From contig NZ_WTPY01000006.1 in the NCBI RefSeq assembly GCF_011378905.1, positions 53,682 through 117,681 of the forward strand: a stretch of DNA of 64,000 nucleotides, written 5' to 3'. Below the pieces are notes generated by a model. The model was not told the origin of the DNA and ran no database searches. It saw only the letters and a program-made list of their open reading frames with translations. Below, in pieces: positions 36,626 to 44,062 of the stretch; the stretch's first letter is position 1, and each line of letters begins with the position of its first letter. The position numbers were made by a program, and so were the translations under genes. The DNA comes from Paraglaciecola sp. 20A4. GTDB lineage: Bacteria > Pseudomonadota > Gammaproteobacteria > Enterobacterales > Alteromonadaceae.

Positions 36626-37177
36626 ATGAGTATTAATCTACGACCGTTAACGCAATATGACGATAACTATTTGAAGGTTATCGACTTGTACAAAAAAGCG
36701 TTTACCACCGCTCGGCATATTCCTACGTGGTTTCTTAGATTTAAACTTAGAAACGGTAAAGAAGGCTTTAATGTGCTTTATTCAGATCATACTTGGATTG
36801 GCCTGATTTATACCACTGAGCATGAGGATATTGTGTTGATACACTTTTTAGCCATATCAGAAGCTTATCGCTCAGGTGGATATGGCAGTAAAGTAATGGA
36901 TTCAATGAAAATTACGCACGCTGGAAAACGCGTGGTATTGAATATTGAAATATTGGATGAACGAGCAGATAACTACCAACAAAGGGTCAAGCGCAAAGCT
37001 TTTTATAAGAAAAACGGCTTTCGCTCATCAGGCTACATTGTTCAAGAGCCTGGGGAGAAACTTGAGATGCTGATATTTGGCGGCAGTATTAGTAAAGAGG
37101 AAATAGAGGCTATGTACCAACACCTTTTTGGGCGTTTAATTGGTTTCTTAGCTAGACCTAAAATTATAGAAATATAA
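36626..37177 (+). CDS. GNAT family N-acetyltransferase
   Basis: 183 residues. The acetyl-CoA motif is present as LAISEAYRSGGYGSKVMDS, with FYKKNGFRSSGYI as the closing strand. Substrate unknown. It is monocistronic and AT-richer than the metabolic genes further on. The pairing of this intact gene with a broken unrelated GNAT gene immediately downstream on the other strand is only positional. Confidence 0.78.
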   Translation: MSINLRPLTQYDDNYLKVIDLYKKAFTTARHIPTWFLRFKLRNGKEGFNVLYSDHTWIGLIYTTEHEDIVLIHFLAISEAYRSGGYGSKVMDSMKITHAGKRVVLNIEILDERADNYQQRVKRKAFYKKNGFRSSGYIVQEPGEKLEMLIFGGSISKEEIEAMYQHLFGRLIGFLARPKIIEI

Positions 37178-37246
37178 GGTGTCGTGGTTTAAAGATCCCC
37201 GGACACTTTTGCCACTAACGCTGTAAAAAAGTATTTAAGTTGGCCG

Positions 37247-37600
37247 CTACTCATTTGCTTGGTTAGCCTTGTAAGGTTGATAAATATCGGGTTGCCAGAT
37301 TTGCATGCTCCCTTGAGGGGATTCTACTTGGCTAAAGCCAAATTGGGCATAAAGGCTGTAAGCATCTTTAGTGACGAGCATTGTGCGGCGTAAGCCTTGT
37401 AAATTTGGGTGGCTAACGATGCTTTGCATAGGCCCTTTCCTAGCTGCAAAGGTAAAATAAATACATCTGTTAAGTATGCAAATGTGGCTTTATCACTGAC
37501 AACACGAGTGAAACGAGCTTGTCGCTGATAAGCATCGAATACGCCCAAGCATAATGAATTGGTGTTTACCCACGCGTTTGGTATAGGTGCAGTTCTAACG
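37247..37600 (-). pseudogene. GNAT acetyltransferase with a frameshift
   Basis: Minus strand. From about 37590, WVNTNSLCLGVFD, then FTRVVSDKATFAYLTDVFIL and the acetyl-CoA loop LGKGL lie in one frame. The family pattern then continues in another frame as MQSIVSHPNLQGLRRTMLV, then YSLYAQFGFSQVE. The switch is near 37430, where a short deletion removed part of the loop after GKGL. The N-terminus is also unclear. Close in type to the common YjaB/ElaA-like GNAT with the HP-LQG motif. Confidence 0.7.
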
Positions 37601-37748
37601 ATAATAAGCTAAATTCGTCACCAAAAGCGACTTTTGCGCCATGTTATGACGAAATTAGTAACAGTTGTCACGTTGCGTACATTGCCCAAATTTGCTTTAT
37701 TAATGTTACAACAGCAGCAAGGTTTAAATAAACGCGGGAGGCAAATAA

Positions 37749-38276
37749 ATGAGAGTAGTATTGGTACTGGCCATGTTTGGTCTGCTTACAGCGTGCACAA
37801 ATAGTGACTGGCGCACGGCGTCTCGTGAGTCAGCAGGGTTAGCCCTTGACCCATCAATTGATACACAAGCATCTATTGAAATTTATGCTGCTGATGCCTT
37901 TAGCTGGCGTGGTTGGTTTGCTGTGCATACTTGGCTGGCGGTAAAAAAAGAAAATGAGCCTGAGTACACCGTATATGAAGTCGTAGGCTGGGCGTTAAAT
38001 GAAGGTCTGCCAGCATTGCGTGAATACCAAACGACGACACCCGATCGCTTTTGGTACGGCGCAAAGCCTGAAAAAGTGTTGTCGATTCAAGGTGAAAAAG
38101 CCGCTGAGCTTATCCCTAGAGTAACCGCTGCGGTTAATCGCTATCCTTGGGCAAACGAATACACGTTATTTCCCGGTCCTAACAGTAATACATTTCCTGC
38201 GTGGGTAGGTTTACAAGTACCAGAATTGGAATTAGATATGCCATTTCGTGCGATTGGTAGTGGTTACGCGGAATAG
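37749..38276 (+). CDS. DUF3750 family lipoprotein
   Basis: 175 residues with lipoprotein signal (lipobox LTAC, Cys16). The mature part has IEIYAADAFSWRGWFAVHTW, later WALNEGLPALREY, PDRFWYGAKPE and NRYPWANEYTLFPGPNSNTF, the signature layout of DUF3750 proteins. The conserved His, Trp, Asn and Pro residues look like an active site of unknown chemistry. CGGGAGG precedes the ATG. Monocistronic. Confidence 0.8.
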   Translation: MRVVLVLAMFGLLTACTNSDWRTASRESAGLALDPSIDTQASIEIYAADAFSWRGWFAVHTWLAVKKENEPEYTVYEVVGWALNEGLPALREYQTTTPDRFWYGAKPEKVLSIQGEKAAELIPRVTAAVNRYPWANEYTLFPGPNSNTFPAWVGLQVPELELDMPFRAIGSGYAE

Positions 38277-38319
38277 GCAACAGGTGAGCGATAAGTTAGC
38301 TTGCCTCGCTTCAGATTAC

Positions 38320-38362
38320 ATCAGGGCAGCTTAAAAAAACCAGTGATTTATGCTGCCCTAAT
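38320..38362. terminator. Inverted repeat between convergent genes
   Basis: AGGGCAGC and GCTGCCCT pair around a 20-base loop, with extra matches outside. It lies between the convergent DUF3750 gene and the hydrolase gene ending at 38377. There is no real T-run. Confidence 0.4.
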
Positions 38363-38376
38363 CTAACATTTCGCTG

Positions 38377-39303
38377 CTAGGTTTTTATCTGTGATGTATA
38401 TGCGTTGAGTATGTCACTGGCGCACGCGCTGTAAACATCTTGGTCCATTACATATTCTAATACCCGTTCTAGGGCGCTAATACGATGGGGCTGCCCAAGC
38501 ATCCAAGGGTGAATATTCAAACTTAGAATACGCCCGCCTTGTTCGTTTGCCTCTTTGAGCAAATAGTCACACGCATCAATTATCTGCTCGGCGTAAGACT
38601 CTTCACTGTGCAAGTTGTTAAGCATGATAAAAGTATCGTCTAGTTCGTTAGATAACGGCATGGCCCACAAGTTTCCCTGTTGGGTGTTAAAGGTGTACGG
38701 CATATCGTCGTTTACCCAATCACAAAAATACTTAATGCCGTTGGCTGCTAATAGCTCTGGGGTGTTCTCACTTTCGTTACGCCCGGGACTTAACCAACCT
38801 GTGACATCTTGTTCGGTTAACTCGCGCAATTGTGTCAATGAATCTTTTACTAACTGAGCTTCTACTTGTTTGTCTTGACCACCATAATGCAGTGCGTCCA
38901 TGTGCATGCCGTGACACATTACTTCATTACCGCGCTCTTTTATTGTGTCAAGTAGATAAGGCGTGCGTTTGGCTAATTCAGTGTTCATGGCAAACGTGGG
39001 CGTGACGCCGTATTTATCGAAGGCTTTTAAAAAGCGAAAAATACCTACCCGGTTACCATAGTCACGTAGACTAAAATGCCGTAAGTCGGGGTAGGGCATG
39101 GTCATGCCGCCTTGGATCTTAAACGGTTCGCCTTTTTGATCTAGCGGGAAAAATTGCAAAGGCACGTTTACCCAAAGTGCGAGCTTTTTTCCACCAGGCC
39201 AAGTAATGGCAGGTCGATTGCTAAGCATCGACCAGTCATAACGTTCGTGATCCATGCCATAACTGCGATGAGCGTATTGTAGGTATGATTTATCAAGGGC
39301 CAT
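38377..39303 (-). CDS. Polysaccharide-deacetylase-fold hydrolase (PuuE/cyclic imidase-like) 1
   Basis: 308 residues, NodB-fold hydrolase of the branch that includes PuuE allantoinase and cyclic imide hydrolases rather than chitin deacetylases. It opens NRPAITWPGGKKLALWVNVP and has the metal-site motif EVMCHGMHMDALHYGG and the later WLSPGRNESENTPELLAANG. ILSLNIHPWMLGQPHRI provides the last His. No signal peptide, so it acts in the cytoplasm on a small molecule. Its start overlaps the stop of the next hydrolase (TAATG). Hydrolysis of a cyclic amide or ureide is inferred from family. Confidence 0.8.
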   Translation of the reverse strand: MALDKSYLQYAHRSYGMDHERYDWSMLSNRPAITWPGGKKLALWVNVPLQFFPLDQKGEPFKIQGGMTMPYPDLRHFSLRDYGNRVGIFRFLKAFDKYGVTPTFAMNTELAKRTPYLLDTIKERGNEVMCHGMHMDALHYGGQDKQVEAQLVKDSLTQLRELTEQDVTGWLSPGRNESENTPELLAANGIKYFCDWVNDDMPYTFNTQQGNLWAMPLSNELDDTFIMLNNLHSEESYAEQIIDACDYLLKEANEQGGRILSLNIHPWMLGQPHRISALERVLEYVMDQDVYSACASDILNAYTSQIKT

Positions 39304-40274
39304 TATTTCGCTCCTTTGTTCAGAGCAGTTTGAAGCGCGGCAGCATTTTTTTGCGCAATGTCTGTTTTGGCTTGCTCGTAGTAATGCTCTAGGTAGTAAT
39401 CAGCTATCTCTTTGCCTGTGGTGATCCATACGTCATCGTGACTGGTAATGTAATCTAAGGCTTCTTCATAGGCTTTCATTCTATGAGGGCAAGACACCTG
39501 GTAATTATGCGTCGGAATGCACATGATTGTGCCCGACTCTTCGCCTTCGGCATAAAGTCGGTCAAAGTTATTTTTTAGCATTTGCCCGTAGCGCCTAGGC
39601 TCTATTTTATTCACCACAAAGGCGATGGTGTCGTTCATTTCCAACGAATAGGGGATTGAGACAAACGGCTTATTACTGCGGGTATGGATTGGCGTAGGTT
39701 GATCATCATGAAACAAATCGCAGGTATATATGCCGCCTTCGCTACCAAATAACTCAGTACCCACTTCGGCGAATAAATCCAAGGTTAACTCTGAGTGTGA
39801 TAAAGCTGGGGCTAGATAACCAGCACATTTTTGGCCAGTGTGCTGATAAATGCTTTCCATTGAATCTTTGATCATGTCACGCTCTTGTTGCTCTGACATA
39901 CCATAGGTGTAGCGAGTATTGTAAATGCCATGACTAAAAAATTCCCAGTCACGCTCTTTGCACATTTGAATGATTTCAGGATGGTGATCGCACAGGGCAG
40001 TCGATAATGAAATAGAGCCGCGTATGCCGTATTTTTCCAGTAAATCCATCTGTCTTTTATGGCCCACGCGATTACCATAGTCTCGAATACTGTAGCCTTG
40101 TGTGGCAGGGTAAGGCTGAGGCCACGCTTTACGTGACGGATTTGCCGGTGGATTAAGCTCATAGAATTCAATATTCGGAGCTACCCAAAAGGCCATTTTT
40201 TTACCATCGGGCCAGCGAATTTTTGGGCGATTTTCATAGGGCCAGTAATCATAGAACCCAGGATCACTTTTCAT
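39303..40274 (-). CDS. Polysaccharide-deacetylase-fold hydrolase (PuuE/cyclic imidase-like) 2
   Basis: 323 residues, a paralogue of the downstream gene. FDYWPYENRP-type opening (YDYWPYENRPKIRWPDGKK) with FWVAPNIEFYE, metal motif FFSHGIYNTRYTYGMSE, AGYLAPALSHSELTLDL, and IPTHNYQVSCPHRM near the end. No signal peptide. It lies in a three-gene minus-strand operon: isochorismatase-fold amidase, then this gene, then hydrolase 1. Two paralogues in one operon suggest either a heteromeric enzyme or two ring-opening steps. Confidence 0.8.
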   Translation of the reverse strand: MKSDPGFYDYWPYENRPKIRWPDGKKMAFWVAPNIEFYELNPPANPSRKAWPQPYPATQGYSIRDYGNRVGHKRQMDLLEKYGIRGSISLSTALCDHHPEIIQMCKERDWEFFSHGIYNTRYTYGMSEQQERDMIKDSMESIYQHTGQKCAGYLAPALSHSELTLDLFAEVGTELFGSEGGIYTCDLFHDDQPTPIHTRSNKPFVSIPYSLEMNDTIAFVVNKIEPRRYGQMLKNNFDRLYAEGEESGTIMCIPTHNYQVSCPHRMKAYEEALDYITSHDDVWITTGKEIADYYLEHYYEQAKTDIAQKNAAALQTALNKGAK

Positions 40275-40302
40275 TTTTTACTACCTCTTTGCTACTGAGC
40301 GA

Positions 40303-40974
40303 CTATTTCGTGTGTTGCTGGCTTAGCCACTGGTTAACTTCATCAAGGGTTAATACATCTGCGTATTTTAACGATAAATCTGTCAGATTTGCGTAATGGT
40401 AGCTCTCGTGTTTATCCGCCACACATTCCTCTGGCACAATGGTGCGGTAACCGCGAGACAGTGAATCGACCGCTGTGGCGCGAATACATCCTGAGGTAGA
40501 GCCTCCAGTGAGAATAACCGTATCCACTTGATGCCAAACTAACAATGACTGTAGTTGTGTTTCAAAAAACGCGGAGGGCATTTTCTTTAAATACACCACA
40601 TCTTTTACGTAGTCGATTTCGAGCCGATCATCGAACTCACTGCGCCTAGAATCAAATTTTATATTCTGTAAAGAATCAGGCGTATCGGTGCGTGTTCCCC
40701 AAATACCGGCGTCTTCGGCACCTTCCATGTAGGCAACGTGTGTCCAAACAACGGGCCAGCCTAAGGCTCGAAATGTTTTTGACATCTCGTTAATATATTC
40801 CATCTGGCGGGGATCAGTTTCATAAGCGGTCGCGAATTCATCTTTACAGGTATAGGCCTTTTGCGGATCGATATTCACCAACACTGCTTTATTGCCAAAG
40901 CCGAAACGCTTACGTGCGGGATTGTTTTTTACCTCGTTGTATATTTCTTTTGCGGTCTTAGTGGTCGTTTGCAT
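40303..40974 (-). CDS. Isochorismatase-fold amidohydrolase (N-carbamoylsarcosine amidase-like)
   Basis: 223-residue cysteine hydrolase of the isochorismatase superfamily. The catalytic triad is visible: Asp36 in VLVNIDPQKA, Lys131 in VYLKKMPSAFF and Cys163 in TGGSTSGCIRAT. The cis-peptide and IRAT segments favour the N-carbamoylsarcosine amidase/ureidoacrylate-type branch, which releases ammonia from a carbamoyl or amide group. First gene of the minus-strand operon with two ring-opening-type hydrolases, so I infer it removes the amide that they create. Confidence 0.82.
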   Translation of the reverse strand: MQTTTKTAKEIYNEVKNNPARKRFGFGNKAVLVNIDPQKAYTCKDEFATAYETDPRQMEYINEMSKTFRALGWPVVWTHVAYMEGAEDAGIWGTRTDTPDSLQNIKFDSRRSEFDDRLEIDYVKDVVYLKKMPSAFFETQLQSLLVWHQVDTVILTGGSTSGCIRATAVDSLSRGYRTIVPEECVADKHESYHYANLTDLSLKYADVLTLDEVNQWLSQQHTK

Positions 40975-41241
40975 CGGATTACCTTCAAATCTTTGATAAT
41001 TGTCATAGGTTTTATGGCTGATATTGGCAACAATTTAACCTTGAATTGCGTTAGCTTTTAGTGTTATTTATAATTAATGTACTATTGATATAACAATTGT
41101 ATTTATAACGCAATTTTAATACTGCTTGCAAATATAATTGCTGGCCAAATTGACATCGGCCAATTGCTGAAGGCTTTTTGAGTGTTAAAAGATACCCAGC
41201 TAGTTGACTTACTTACCCATACAAAAAAGGCGAACACATAC
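40975..41241. promoter_or_regulatory. Divergent promoter region of the hydrolase/methyltransferase cluster
   Basis: AT-rich gap between divergent operons. The centre holds TATAACAATTGTATTTATA (about 41088-41106), an interrupted palindrome around CAATTG, a candidate operator. No regulator gene adjoins the cluster. The right-hand gene could instead start at GTG 41182. Confidence 0.35.
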
Positions 41242-41970
41242 ATGAAGCACAGAACGATTCGCGGAACGATACAATATACCAGTAAAAAGCCTGAAAAATT
41301 TGGCCATGAAAGAGGGCGTGAATTCTTCACTCTTACTACTCAATCCGATGGCGTACAAGTTATGCACGCTCACTGCGAAATAGACGATGAGCCAAATGTT
41401 GTTCGAGATGTGGTGCAGTCTATGCGACAGGACTGCAGTCCGATTGATTGCAGTGTGCGCTTATCTGTGGGTGACAAATATGAAGGTAGCGGCTGGATCC
41501 GCGTGACCGATTCCTACGCTGAATGTGAAACACACAATCAGCGTGATGGCCGTATTACTCAGCGAATTGAACTCGACAGCCCAGTTAAGTGGTTACAGTC
41601 GCACCCTATAGTTGGCGATGGGATCTTAATGAAATTATATGACCTATCCCAAGGGCCAGGTAAAACTTTTTTCCCAGATATTATGCTCACTTCGCCAGAT
41701 CATCGTGGTGCGACCGGACCCATGTTATTTAAAATGAACGGGTTGGGTATTCAGTATGTGGGTGAAGAAGAGATTGTCATTCAAGCCGGGAAATTTCTCG
41801 CACGCCATTTTCAAGTCGTTGATACGGCGGGCAACTTACCAGAAGAGCATCCACCATACGAGTTGTGGGTAACCGCTGATGACGACTATCTTTTACTCAA
41901 AGCCGGTGTTGACGGTTATATGCAAACCCATTATGAATTAACCGAATACCAAATTATTGGAGGCGAGTAA
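41242..41970 (+). CDS. Unknown protein of the hydrolase/methyltransferase cluster
   Basis: 242 residues from ATG 41242 (a GTG at 41182 would add 20). Not recognised. It begins KHRTIRGTIQYTSKKPEKFG, has HCEIDDEPNVVRDVVQSM, and ends in a beta-rich part (GKFLARHFQVVDTAGN, YELWVTADDDYLLLKAGVDG) recalling DUF3108-like lipid- or ligand-binding sheets. No signal peptide. Its stop overlaps the start of the methyltransferase (TAATG), so both belong to one operon and probably one pathway. Confidence 0.72.
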   Translation: MKHRTIRGTIQYTSKKPEKFGHERGREFFTLTTQSDGVQVMHAHCEIDDEPNVVRDVVQSMRQDCSPIDCSVRLSVGDKYEGSGWIRVTDSYAECETHNQRDGRITQRIELDSPVKWLQSHPIVGDGILMKLYDLSQGPGKTFFPDIMLTSPDHRGATGPMLFKMNGLGIQYVGEEEIVIQAGKFLARHFQVVDTAGNLPEEHPPYELWVTADDDYLLLKAGVDGYMQTHYELTEYQIIGGE

Positions 41971-43190
41971 TGAGCAACAGTAACGCGTTACCATCATGGG
42001 ATGTACTGAGTAAACATGATGTATTTCCAGTTGCAGATCACGATGAAGTCGCCCGGCTTAACTTTTTAACGCATTTAAATGTGCACTTGAGTAGTCAAAT
42101 ATTGCCTGGGGTAAAAACCGCTTTTGACAAACAGGTTATGCCCGAGATCATTGCGCAAACGGGTAAAGCGCCTGAGTCACGTCACGAAGTACGTAAGCAC
42201 ATGCTGAAAAATGGCTATTTTCAGATGTGGAGTGCGCTACGCCGAAATACTATGGAAATGCGCCATCAAGCGGCGCGCGCTCAAGTGCTTGGTCAAATTG
42301 ATGACATCGTCGAAAAGGTCAATAAAGCCTGCGAAAATGATGCCAATATTCAGCTTGATAGCCGCGTGAGCATACCGCCAAACGTAGGCTCAGTGGACAT
42401 TCATTGCCAGCCCGGCTGTTACTATGCAGAGTATTTTGAGAATGATGTCACCGTCGCTGCCAGCTATGATGTAGGTTTGTTTGTGACCACCGCAGGCTTA
42501 CTCGGTGCATTGAGTGACGGAGGTGGGCAAGGTATTGCTAACTGGCTTAAAACCCAACACCCAGATTTTTCGCCTAAGCGTATTTTAGATATCGGCTGCA
42601 CTGTGGGGCACAATGCCTTGCCCTTAGCCGAGCATTTTCCTGATGCCCAGGTGATAGCCATTGATGTGGCGCGACCCAGTTTGCGCTACGCTCATGCTAG
42701 AGCGAAATCGTTAGGCGTGAACAATATTCAATTTGTACAAGCGAATGCCGAAGATTTAAGCCAATTTGATGACGGCTCATTTGATTTGATTACTACTTCG
42801 ATGTTTTTACACGAGTTGTCTCATCAAGCACTGCCAAAAATACTCAAGAACATCAATCGACTCTTAGCCGATGGTGGTTTGAATTTACACCTAGAGCAAC
42901 CGCAATATACAGGCATGGATGTATACCAACAGTTTATTCGCGATTGGGACACCTACTTCAACAACGAGCCTTACTGGGGCCCCATGCATGAGTTAGATTT
43001 AAAGCAAGTCTTTACCGATTGCGGCTTTGATCCTAATGATATGTTTGACGTCGGCGTGATATCCAAGGTAGATGAAAAGATTTTTGGTAAGCCAAAAACT
43101 GACGGCGAAGATTATGGACGTTCTCCTATTTGGAATGCGCTAGGGTTATGGAAAGGACAACACGCTAAATTGAGTGAGAATGCAGCATGA
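41970..43190 (+). CDS. Class I SAM-dependent methyltransferase
   Basis: 406 residues. An N-terminal helical domain of about 200 residues precedes a standard Rossmann methyltransferase domain: motif I ILDIGCTVGHNALPLAEHFP near residue 206, AIDVARPSLRYAHARAKSLG, NAEDLSQFDDGSFDLIT, and HLEQPQY. Substrate unknown. The long N-terminal domain is unusual and could bind the acceptor. GGAGG lies just before the ATG. It overlaps both neighbours by 1 and 4 bases, so the three genes are translated together. Confidence 0.82.
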   Translation: MSNSNALPSWDVLSKHDVFPVADHDEVARLNFLTHLNVHLSSQILPGVKTAFDKQVMPEIIAQTGKAPESRHEVRKHMLKNGYFQMWSALRRNTMEMRHQAARAQVLGQIDDIVEKVNKACENDANIQLDSRVSIPPNVGSVDIHCQPGCYYAEYFENDVTVAASYDVGLFVTTAGLLGALSDGGGQGIANWLKTQHPDFSPKRILDIGCTVGHNALPLAEHFPDAQVIAIDVARPSLRYAHARAKSLGVNNIQFVQANAEDLSQFDDGSFDLITTSMFLHELSHQALPKILKNINRLLADGGLNLHLEQPQYTGMDVYQQFIRDWDTYFNNEPYWGPMHELDLKQVFTDCGFDPNDMFDVGVISKVDEKIFGKPKTDGEDYGRSPIWNALGLWKGQHAKLSENAA

Positions 43191-43564
43191 GTGAACATAA
43201 AGAACAACTGAGTGACGCAGAAAAAGCTAACTTAGCAGGGACGAAAGCCAAAGGACAGCGACCGTACTTTTTGGTTGATAAACAGACCGAGCAAGCATTG
43301 TCGGTGGCCATGACGTTAGCCATGGAGTTGTCCGTGACTAAAGAGCGCTTAGCTTCTCTTGAGTGCATGTTGGTGGACAAAGGCGTGATTGCCAAGGGCG
43401 AGCTTGACCAATATCAGCCAAGCAAAGAAGAAGTGGCAAAGCGCAGCCTTGAAACTCAAGCTTACTTAGCGCGTGTATTACGGATTGTGCAGCAAGATAA
43501 AGAAGAGTTGGAATGTGATGATCCTGATATGCAAACTGTGCAGGATCAGTTAACAAAATGGTGA
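43187..43564 (+). CDS. Small helical protein of the methyltransferase operon
   Basis: 125 residues, charged, mostly helical, with a Lys/Glu-rich start (SDAEKANLAGTKAKGQRPYF) and two likely coiled segments. ATGA overlap with the methyltransferase. No recognised family, no cysteines for a cofactor apart from two. Could be a partner subunit of the methyltransferase or of the unknown 41242 protein; that is inference from position only. Confidence 0.7.
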   Translation: MSEHKEQLSDAEKANLAGTKAKGQRPYFLVDKQTEQALSVAMTLAMELSVTKERLASLECMLVDKGVIAKGELDQYQPSKEEVAKRSLETQAYLARVLRIVQQDKEELECDDPDMQTVQDQLTKW

Positions 43565-44062
43565 GGTAAAACCACACGTACTTGGCAGGACTTTACAGCA
43601 GATCATTGCAACTTCAAGACTTGCCAAGTACAGAAACGTCACAGAAAAAGACAGCGCACTAAATGCCAACCGCTGGGTAGTAGCCATACGGCAAACAGCA
43701 AACAATAAGCCACAGCAGTCTGGTAGCAATACTGCCAACAGGCTTTCTATGTTAGCCATCAAGATTTTAATCATCCCTAAAAGACGTTATGTGCTCGATT
43801 ACGCCTTAGCGTGTATTCTTCGGCACCTGCCATCTTCCTTGATATCTCTCAATCATATACAATCCTCGACCGTTTATTATCGGGACACCAGCACACCCTC
43901 ACAATTAAAAATACAGTGTATTGGCTAGTTTCAAGCTAATGGCTAGCTGACCAGGTGGCGGTGTTTTGATAGTGCGCAAAAAAAACAATAAAAAACCTAA
44001 TAAAAAATGCAATCAAACGCGCATGAAATATACATAAAAAATACACGCAAAAAGGATAAAAA
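43565..44062. other. Intergenic region with a long-loop inverted repeat
   Basis: 498 bases without a supported gene. GTACTTGGCA (43578-43587) and TGCCAAGTAC (43622-43631) are perfect 10-base arms around 34 bases, just past the end of the methyltransferase operon. The remainder is AT-rich before the receptor gene, with AAAAAGGA before its ATG. Confidence 0.4.

Noticed and set aside
38377-40274. Chitin or peptidoglycan deacetylases
   Set aside because: No signal peptides, and the motifs and the neighbouring amidase fit the PuuE/imidase branch acting on small cytoplasmic molecules.
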